Below, one piece after another: positions 1-4,776 of a stretch of DNA of 8,097 bases (the stretch's first letter is position 1; each line of letters starts with the position of its first letter). The notes beneath the pieces are model-generated. The model was not told the DNA's origin. It searched no databases and worked only from the letters and a program-made list of their open reading frames with translations. The position numbers and the translations under genes were made by a program. This stretch comes from Candidatus Zixiibacteriota bacterium (GTDB lineage: Bacteria; Zixibacteria; MSB-5A5; SM1-73), in the NCBI GenBank assembly GCA_029933635.1, contig JAOZNS010000015.1, positions 1-8,097 of the forward strand, written 5' to 3'.

Positions 1-684
1 AGAGATCTGGAAAAGATACTGAGTTCTGAGGCGACGATCTCCGGACCTTACGCCCAAACCCTTGTGTCGGACAATCAACTGAAATTGGTCCTGCGGATGT
101 TTGCTGGATGGCCCCCTGAGCCAGAGCTTTTCCAAAAGTATCCCATAACTCATCTGGCTATGGAGGTCAGAGGGGGACAAAAGGATCAGGCTTTCAAAGA
201 TTACCCTGAGGTGATGAAGAACGCAAGGTTGGTGGCCATATATTATCTAAGAAACTTTCCCGTGGAAATTCTGAGGGTAGCAGAGTCGAGTGGAAATCCT
301 CCGGCAAAAAACTACAAACTCTCTGATTTCGAGAGGGCAAAACTGCTTATGGACGAAGGACAAATCGACTCAGCTTTGGTTTTGCTTAACCTTTTCGTCT
401 CTCAAAATCCCCAAAATCTAAGTGGTTATATCACCCTGGCAGACATTTACTTTAATCGTCAGAATTTCGAGAAGGCGGCTTTCTTTTTAAAAAAAGCCAT
501 AAGGTTTGATCCTACCAATTTTTCCACTCATGAGTTTCTGGGCACGATATATTTAAATTCGTATATTGAGAAAGGAGATGATGCTTTTAGGCTCTTGGCA
601 ATAGAGGAGTGGGAAAAGGCGTTGAAGCTATTTCCCCAAAACACAGATCTGTCCGATCAATTGAAAATCATAAGAGGATATTGA
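1..684 (+). CDS. C-terminal part of a membrane glycosyltransferase (GT-C/GT39-like) with TPR repeats, 5' truncated
   Basis: The frame is open from the first base of the window to the TGA at 682-684, with no stop upstream of the GTG at 64. I therefore read it as the last 227 codons of a longer gene, not as a gene starting at 64. Residues 1-98 (numbered from nucleotide 1) include ISGPYAQTL, FQKYPITHLAM and FPVEILRV. From memory this resembles the soluble domain that follows the membrane helices of ArnT/PMT-like GT-C transferases, which use polyprenyl-phosphate sugars on the outer membrane face. Three TPR-like helical hairpins follow at about 110-139, 140-173 and 174-214; the clearest is the middle one, with LADIYFNRQNFEKAAFFLKK and then AIRFDPTN. 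The TPRs suggest a protein-binding tail. The next gene starts 4 nt after the stop, so they are probably cotranscribed. The coding call is secure. The GT-C assignment is inference, because the catalytic N-terminus is missing. Confidence 0.75.
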   Translation, partial: RDLEKILSSEATISGPYAQTLVSDNQLKLVLRMFAGWPPEPELFQKYPITHLAMEVRGGQKDQAFKDYPEVMKNARLVAIYYLRNFPVEILRVAESSGNPPAKNYKLSDFERAKLLMDEGQIDSALVLLNLFVSQNPQNLSGYITLADIYFNRQNFEKAAFFLKKAIRFDPTNFSTHEFLGTIYLNSYIEKGDDAFRLLAIEEWEKALKLFPQNTDLSDQLKIIRGY

Positions 685-688
685 AGAG

Positions 689-1705
689 ATGAAAAGAGCA
701 AACCGAAACACGAAGGTCTCGGTGGTGGTTCCAGCTTATAACGAGGTGGAGAATATCCCCCCTTTGATGGAGGAGTTCTCCAGGATGTTCTCCCTCACCC
801 GAATGAGTGGCGAGGTGATCCTGGTGGATGACGGTTCCACAGATGGCACCTTCCTTAAAGCTAAAGAATGTCAGGAGAAATATCCTTTTCTTCGGGTGGT
901 GGCCCACAAAAGAAACTTAGGCTTGACCCAGGCTTTGATGACCGGATTTTCAAGGGCTCGTGGAAAAATCTTCGTCTTCTGGCCTGCAGATCTGCAATAC
1001 CTTCCTCGAGACGTCCCCAAGCTTATCGAAAGAATTGACAATGGATATGACGTGGTGTGTGGATGGAAGCAGGGCTCCTACGGGATAAAGAGATTGGTTT
1101 CCTTTATTTACAACCTTCTTTCTCGGCTCATATTCAGGATCAAGGTTCACGACCTCAATTCAGTTAAAGCGTTCAGGCGGGAGGTGGCCGAGGAGGTGCC
1201 TTTGCGAAAGGACTGGCACAGATATATAGTGGTGATGGCCGCAGATAAGGGATATAAGGTCGGGGAGGTGAAGGTGAAGCTGTATCCCCGCAGGTTCGGT
1301 CAATCCAAGTTCGGGTTCTGGAGGATCCCCATAGGTTTTCTGGATCTGCTCTCGGTCAAATTCCAGCTCTCCTTCATGAAAAAGCCCTTGCTTTTTTTTG
1401 GTTTTCTGGGGCTTTTGTTGATCTTTCTGGGAATAGTAACCGGAGGGGTGGCGGTTTACCTGCGAATTGCAAAAAATGAGGGCTTAAGACCCCTTCTGTA
1501 TCTGGTGATTCTTTTGGTCCTTTCGGGAATTTCGTTTTTTGCCTTGGGCTTTTTGGCAGAAGCCATAATCGGCGTGAAAGATGAACTGAGATCCCTGCTT
1601 CAAAATATCTCCACCAGAGATAGAACAAAAATGACGGGAGGCTCAAAATTCAATCGAACCAGATCGTTCCCCCAAAGAAAAGAAAGAACGGAGAACCAAA
1701 AATGA
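689..1705 (+). CDS. GT2 glycosyltransferase with two C-terminal transmembrane helices (polyprenyl-phosphate sugar synthase-like)
   Basis: This 338-residue protein has a GT-A fold, family 2 catalytic domain at about 10-215: VVVPAYNE (12-19), VDDGSTDGT (46-54), RNLGLTQAL and WPADLQ (98-103). D101 is probably the metal/nucleotide-sugar aspartate; the first Asp of the usual DAD is Pro99 here. DWHRY (175-179) and the QSKFG loop (205-209) are typical of the DPM1/GtrB/CsbB branch, which loads a sugar onto undecaprenyl or dolichyl phosphate. Two hydrophobic stretches at about 233-255 and 269-295 anchor it, the usual GtrB/CsbB architecture and length. The basic, Ser/Thr/Arg-rich tail (about 305-338) is low complexity. 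ATG 689 is preceded by AAGAGGA at 672-678, a well-placed ribosome site inside the end of the upstream gene. It probably shares a transcript with its neighbours. The sugar donor is not predictable. Confidence 0.88.
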   Translation: MKRANRNTKVSVVVPAYNEVENIPPLMEEFSRMFSLTRMSGEVILVDDGSTDGTFLKAKECQEKYPFLRVVAHKRNLGLTQALMTGFSRARGKIFVFWPADLQYLPRDVPKLIERIDNGYDVVCGWKQGSYGIKRLVSFIYNLLSRLIFRIKVHDLNSVKAFRREVAEEVPLRKDWHRYIVVMAADKGYKVGEVKVKLYPRRFGQSKFGFWRIPIGFLDLLSVKFQLSFMKKPLLFFGFLGLLLIFLGIVTGGVAVYLRIAKNEGLRPLLYLVILLVLSGISFFALGFLAEAIIGVKDELRSLLQNISTRDRTKMTGGSKFNRTRSFPQRKERTENQK

Positions 1706-1782
1706 GAACAAATCTGACGGTCAAAGGAGCGTCTCCCTTTCGATTTTCAGAATTCGGCAAATCTCAGTAGACCAGATCCTGT

Positions 1783-1790
1783 GGGGAGGA
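1783..1790 (+). promoter_or_regulatory. Strong Shine-Dalgarno sequence unusually close to the GT4 start codon
   Basis: GGGGAGGA at 1783-1790 is the strongest ribosome-binding sequence in the window, but only one base separates it from ATG 1792, far less than the usual 5-9. No other in-frame start lies between the TAG at 1768 and 1792. The conserved fold begins at residue 15, so initiation a little downstream is conceivable, although no ATG or GTG offers itself there. Confidence 0.5.
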
Positions 1791-1791
1791 C

Positions 1792-2997
1792 ATGGATGGA
1801 AAAGAAAGAACTCTCATTAAAAGTAAATCCCGGTTGAACATTCTGATCCTGACTCATAACTACATTCGCTTCCCGGGAGATCATGCGGGCAACTTCGTGC
1901 ATATCTTAGCCAAAGGCTTGGTTCAAGGTGGACATAAGGTTTTCGTCTTAGCCCCACATCAAAGGGGTTTGAAAATTCAGGAGAAGGTGGATGACGTTAG
2001 GGTACACCGCTTCCGCTATGCTCCGGATGGAAAACAGAGGTTGGCTTACCGGGGCAACATGCACGAGCTGGTTGCCAGAAGCTGGGTAAACAAGCTTCTT
2101 TTTTCGTCCTTTCTTATCCGTTTCTTTGTTAAGGCTTTGAGCCTTTCTCTCCGAAAAAGGGTGGATTTGATTTCTGCTCAATGGTGGATTCCCGCAGGAT
2201 TGATAGGATATTGGGTCTCGCTTCTGGTTCAAAGACCATTGTTTATCACCTCACATGGAACCGATATTCGTCTGCTGGAAAAGAAAGGTATCTCATCCCG
2301 GCTGGCCGGATTGGTTTTCCGTCGAGCTAAACGTGTCACCACCGTCTCCAGCTTTTTGAAAAAGAGATTGAGCCGGGCGGTCAAATTGCCCCCGGAGAGG
2401 ATAAGGGTTATTCCCATGCCGGTGACTCCAGAGACGTTTAAACCCACCCCGCTTAAAGATGAGAAGGTCAAGCTGATTTTGTGCGTGTCTCGTTTCACCC
2501 CACAGAAAGGGCTGGATGTTTTCCTTAAGGCCTGTAAGATGCTTCAAGAGAAGGGAGTCAACTTTCGGGCCAAGATTGTGGGAGAGGGTCCTTTGAAGGA
2601 TTTTCTTGCCCTCCAGATAAAGGAGCTGAATCTGCAAGAACATCTCTTTTTGCTGGACACAATCCCTCAGCACAAGTTGAATCTTTTGTATGCCGAAAGC
2701 AGTCTGGTCGTTCTTCCCTCGGTGGAGGAAGGATTTGGCTTGGTTCTGGTGGAAGCCCAGCTTTGCAAAAGACCGGTGGTGGGCACCCGCTCTGGAGGGA
2801 TACCAGACATCATCCAGGACGGCGAAAGTGGAATATTGTTCCCTCCCGGAGATCATCTCGGTTTAGCCTCCGCCATGGAAAGGATCCTAACTGACCACCG
2901 ATTGGCTTTTCGGCTGGCTGAGGGAGGGTACAAAAGTGCAATGGAAAAATTCGCCCCAGAGGCGGTTTTGCAAAAATATCTGGAAGTGCTAACATGA
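1792..2997 (+). CDS. GT4 family glycosyltransferase (GT-B fold)
   Basis: This 401-residue retaining glycosyltransferase transfers a sugar from a nucleotide donor to a glycan or lipid acceptor at the cytoplasmic face. The N-terminal Rossmann domain starts at residue 15 with LNILILTHNYIRFPGDHAGN, where GDHAGN is the usual acceptor-side glycine loop. The HGTDIR motif lies near the middle of the domain. The C-terminal donor domain begins near 225 with ILCVSRFTPQKG, where R234 and K239 are the expected diphosphate-contacting residues. The EX7E motif is intact (E313 GFGLVLV E321), followed by the TRSGGIPDII loop. Length is normal and there are no membrane helices. ATG 1792 is the only reasonable start although its ribosome site is very close. 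The stop overlaps the next gene's start (ATGA, 2994-2997), so translation is probably coupled to the flippase-like protein. An 86-bp gap separates it from the upstream GT2. Family assignment is firm; substrate is unknown. Confidence 0.93.
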   Translation: MDGKERTLIKSKSRLNILILTHNYIRFPGDHAGNFVHILAKGLVQGGHKVFVLAPHQRGLKIQEKVDDVRVHRFRYAPDGKQRLAYRGNMHELVARSWVNKLLFSSFLIRFFVKALSLSLRKRVDLISAQWWIPAGLIGYWVSLLVQRPLFITSHGTDIRLLEKKGISSRLAGLVFRRAKRVTTVSSFLKKRLSRAVKLPPERIRVIPMPVTPETFKPTPLKDEKVKLILCVSRFTPQKGLDVFLKACKMLQEKGVNFRAKIVGEGPLKDFLALQIKELNLQEHLFLLDTIPQHKLNLLYAESSLVVLPSVEEGFGLVLVEAQLCKRPVVGTRSGGIPDIIQDGESGILFPPGDHLGLASAMERILTDHRLAFRLAEGGYKSAMEKFAPEAVLQKYLEVLT

Positions 2998-3923
2998 AGA
3001 CTAAAAAAATTATCATAAGATCAGCCCAGGGAATCATAATCCTTTTGATATTCTATTTTCTGGTCAAAAGCTTGGTCTCCAACTGGAATCAGGTAAAAGA
3101 TTTTAACTGGGAGTTTGATTATGGCCTTCTGATCCTCTCCTTTGTGCTTCAGATGGTGGCACTTTCCTGGTTGGTCAAAGTGTGGCAGGGAGTGCTTCGA
3201 CATACCGGCTCCTCGGTTTCTTACCTGAAACTTTTCAAGGTATGGTTTTTTTCCAATCTTGGCCGGTACCTCCCCGGAAAGGTCTGGCAGTTTTTGGGAA
3301 TGGTCTATATGTTGGAGAAACGAGGTGTTCCCAAGAAAAACACCTTCTCCACCGCAGTTTTAGCCCAGTCCTTCTCGGTCCTCTCCGGTCTTTTGATCGC
3401 CTTTATTTTTTTAGGTATAAATCTGTATTCTCAGTTTCTCCACCAAAATCCGGGGTTGCTAATCGTTGTAGCATTGTTCGTATTATTTGTCTTAATTGTG
3501 GTGTTTTACCCAAACCTGTTAGGGAAGATACTTAATTTGGGGTTGGGATTTTTAAAAAAGGAAAAAATTAGTCTTGATATTACAAGCTCGGATATTATCA
3601 TGCACGTGCTGGCTTACTCTGTGTCTTGGCTTCTGTTTGGGCTTGCGTTTTTGATGTTTGTGAAGTCGATGTCTCAAGCATCCTTTGAGATGTATCCCAG
3701 CTTAACCGGAGCATTCGCCTTCTCGGTGAACATCGGTTTTTTAGCTCTTTTCGTTCCGGGAGGGATTGGAGTGAGGGAGGGGATTTTGGTCCTTTTGCTC
3801 TCATCTTTGTTTCCCGTTTTGTTCCCCCTTCCGGTGGCAACTCTGATCTCATTTCTTGCTCGATTATGGGTAACCTTAGCGGAGCTTTTATGTTTTTTTG
3901 TTGCCGTGCCCTTGAAGAAGTAG
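2994..3923 (+). CDS. Flippase-like integral membrane protein, LPG_synthase_TM family (PF03706/UPF0104-type)
   Basis: This 309-residue protein is almost entirely hydrophobic, with about eight predicted membrane segments (roughly 10-27, 42-62, 118-144, 153-172, 203-225 and two to three between 239 and 306). Two signatures of the family are present: SNLGRYLPGKVWQ (87-99) and FVPGGIGVREG (253-263). The family is the membrane half of MprF and also occurs fused or adjacent to GT2 enzymes such as archaeal AglD. Stand-alone members are annotated as flippase-like, but few have a proven activity. It lacks MprF's cytoplasmic aminoacyl-transferase domain, so it is not a complete lysyl-phosphatidylglycerol synthase. 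GGAAG at 2982-2986 gives a good ribosome site, and the start overlaps the GT4 stop by four bases. In this glycosyltransferase cluster a role in moving or handling lipid-linked sugars is a reasonable inference. Confidence 0.87.
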   Translation: MKTKKIIIRSAQGIIILLIFYFLVKSLVSNWNQVKDFNWEFDYGLLILSFVLQMVALSWLVKVWQGVLRHTGSSVSYLKLFKVWFFSNLGRYLPGKVWQFLGMVYMLEKRGVPKKNTFSTAVLAQSFSVLSGLLIAFIFLGINLYSQFLHQNPGLLIVVALFVLFVLIVVFYPNLLGKILNLGLGFLKKEKISLDITSSDIIMHVLAYSVSWLLFGLAFLMFVKSMSQASFEMYPSLTGAFAFSVNIGFLALFVPGGIGVREGILVLLLSSLFPVLFPLPVATLISFLARLWVTLAELLCFFVAVPLKK

Positions 3924-3958
3924 CTCGGGTTGCGACCGCGCCTTCACCGGGGGAGCTA
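3921..3958. repeat. Small imperfect inverted repeat over the flippase-like gene's stop codon
   Basis: TAGCTC at 3921-3926 (including the TAG stop) is the reverse complement of GAGCTA at 3953-3958. Inside it, GGT/ACC at 3928-3930 and 3935-3937 bracket a TGCG tetraloop. The segment is much richer in GC than the coding sequence that follows. It could be a weak stem-loop or a decayed repeat. There is no T-run, so an intrinsic terminator is not supported. Confidence 0.35.
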
Positions 3959-3970
3959 TCCGATACATCT

Positions 3971-3993
3971 GTAGTTGGACATTCACCAACTAC
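3971..3993. repeat. Perfect 8-bp inverted repeat with GTAGTTG/CAACTAC arms (element A)
   Basis: GTAGTTGG at 3971-3978 and CCAACTAC at 3986-3993 are perfect reverse complements around a 7-nt loop (ACATTCA). The seven outer bases GTAGTTG and CAACTAC recur as part of the long arms of the MITE-like element at 4553-4668, so the two probably belong to one dispersed family. It lies in the noncoding or decayed DNA just upstream of the restriction-enzyme-like remnant. Confidence 0.6.
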
Positions 3994-4003
3994 GGGTCTC
4001 AAC

Positions 4004-4468
4004 GAGAAAAAACAAGAGGCTTTGAGAATAAGGATCCCAGACGAGAATTTTCGACTTTTTCTTTTCTATTCGATTAGCAAATATCTGGAAGAAAATAAAA
4101 GACCCAAGAAATGGACCGCCAATCCTAAAGTTCTGGATGTGCTCTTGGGAAGATTAGAGGTTCCTGTTTTCAAAACCAGAGCCAGAGTTTATGATCTAGA
4201 TCACAATCTTAAAATGATTAACCTGGTGATGAAGGAATTCAAATCCAAGTTTTCCGCAGGATCCTGTGGACGCAAACGATTCCCCAAGGGCAATTTTCAC
4301 TTAAGCCAGATAGAAGAGGAAATTCAGGATACTGATAATTCCATAGATGCACTGGTTTTCAAATTGTATGATCTGAATAAAGATGAAGTGATCACTGTTC
4401 TGAATTCAATGGAGACACCAGAGCGTGTAAAGAAAGATATTTTGAAGAAATTTAAGGCGATGAGGTAA
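4004..4468 (+). pseudogene. Orphan C-terminal fragment resembling an Eco57I-like restriction-modification enzyme
   Basis: An open frame ending at TAA 4466-4468 extends upstream to an ATG at 3866. That ATG lies inside the flippase-like gene without a ribosome site, and codons up to about 4003 translate inverted-repeat DNA, so I treat only about 4004-4465 as genuine coding sequence. The product is charged and soluble, with no membrane helix. Its end, SIDALVFKLYDLNKDEV, followed by a helical tail, looks like the typical C-terminus of Eco57I/type IIG methylase-endonucleases (pattern ID-x-LVY-x-LYGLT-x-EE). None of the methylase motifs (such as NPPY) is present and no upstream part survives, so it cannot be a working R-M enzyme alone. 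GC is about 38% by hand count over 4021-4440, below the flanking genes. A small intact gene of unknown function starting at TTG 4022 is the alternative. The upstream boundary is approximate. Confidence 0.5.
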
Positions 4469-4471
4469 AGA

Positions 4472-4526
4472 CCTCTCCCCCCGTCCACCTCTCCACATGT
4501 GTGGAGAGGGAAGATAGGGGGTGAGG
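4472..4526 (-). repeat. Nested palindromic repeat, CCTC-ACCCC type, copy 1
   Basis: The inner arms CCTCTCCACA (4488-4497) and TGTGGAGAGG (4500-4509) are perfect 10-bp reverse complements. Outer arms CCTCTCCCCC (4472-4481) and GGGGGTGAGG (4517-4526) pair with one mismatch. Read on the minus strand, it shares the blocks CCTCACCCCC, CCCTCTCCA, TGGAGAGG and GGGGGAGAGG, in order, with the copy at 7944-8000. It begins 3 nt after the stop of the restriction-enzyme-like remnant. An A-run (4528-4534) rather than a T-run follows, so it is a poor intrinsic terminator for + strand genes. From memory, similar palindromes are dispersed in many bacterial genomes. Confidence 0.85.
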
Positions 4527-4552
4527 TAAAAAAACGATCAAAAGACAGTGCT

Positions 4553-4668
4553 CTGTAACATAAATTTGTGCTCTATTGTTCGCTATTGTAGTTGCCTGAT
4601 TTATCAGGCATAGTCTCAATAATGCTCAATAAATTGAGCAACTACAATATCATGAATTTATGTTACAG
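4553..4668. repeat. MITE-like element with nested inverted repeats forming a three-way junction (element B)
   Basis: Terminal arms CTGTAACATAAATT (4553-4566) and AATTTATGTTACAG (4655-4668) are perfect 14-bp reverse complements; two G-U wobbles and two more pairs could extend the stem to 4570/4651 in RNA. Inside are 12-bp arms TATTGTAGTTGC (4584-4595) and GCAACTACAATA (4638-4649). Abutting that stem are two perfect 8-bp hairpins with 2-nt loops, at 4593-4610 and 4623-4640. The outer stem, inner stem and paired hairpins form a Y or cloverleaf-like fold. There is no transposase gene and no clear target duplication. This is a small non-autonomous or REP-like repeat; its family is not identified. 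Confidence 0.85.
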
Positions 4669-4726
4669 TCGAATAGTCAGTGTTATAGGGATTCCGTCAA
4701 CGGCGGGATGGCTGTCCCCCTTGGAG

Positions 4727-4754
4727 GCGGGACAGGGACAAGCCCTGTCCCTGC
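4727..4754. repeat. GC-rich hairpin upstream of the yfhO-like gene
   Basis: GGGACAGGG (4729-4737) and CCCTGTCCC (4743-4751) are perfect 9-bp reverse complements around ACAAG. With T4752 bulged, G4727-C4728 can also pair with G4753-C4754. It ends 22 nt before the preferred yfhO-like start. A short A-run follows, not a T-run. It could shape mRNA structure or be another dispersed repeat; nothing in the window distinguishes these. Confidence 0.7.
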
Positions 4755-4776
4755 AAAAAGCTTCTTTTCGCTGAAG

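Larger units (their letters stand above)
4469..4776. other. Repeat-filled intergenic region upstream of yfhO-like gene
   Basis: These 308 bases contain no credible gene. They are filled by three separately listed structures: a nested palindrome (4472-4526), a MITE-like element (4553-4668) and a GC-rich hairpin (4727-4754). Short frames crossing the region translate repeat DNA. I see no convincing sigma-70 promoter; the best -10 resemblances inside the MITE-like element have poorly spaced -35 partners. The yfhO-like gene must be served either by read-through from upstream or by a promoter I cannot recognise here. Confidence 0.7.

Noticed and set aside
1702..1770. 22-codon frame with ATGA overlap to the GT2 stop
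   Set aside because: The overlap is suggestive, but the peptide is too short, unremarkable in composition and has no recognisable motif; ATGA arises easily from AAATGA.
2293..2856. 187-codon open frame on the minus strand inside the GT4 gene
   Set aside because: It is antisense to a gene with intact GT4 motifs, and its translation shows no domain-like pattern. It is a shadow of the coding strand.
3598..4002. 134-codon minus-strand frame across the end of the flippase-like gene
   Set aside because: It runs antisense to conserved membrane segments and into inverted-repeat DNA, with low-complexity Ser/Thr/Arg/Lys-rich composition. There is no evidence of a real protein.
4592..4623. Promoter inside element B (AATAAT at 4618-4623 as -10)
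   Set aside because: The -10 match is good, but the only TTG-type -35 (4592-4597) is about 20 nt away and weak, and the bases lie within the hairpins and the linker between them.
3921..4754. CRISPR array
   Set aside because: The repeats are individual palindromes of different types and spacing, without regularly spaced direct repeats and unique spacers, and there are no cas genes.
4592..4774. 60-codon + strand frame through the MITE-like element and GC-rich hairpin
   Set aside because: It starts inside the element's stem and translates repeat DNA throughout, with no ribosome site.
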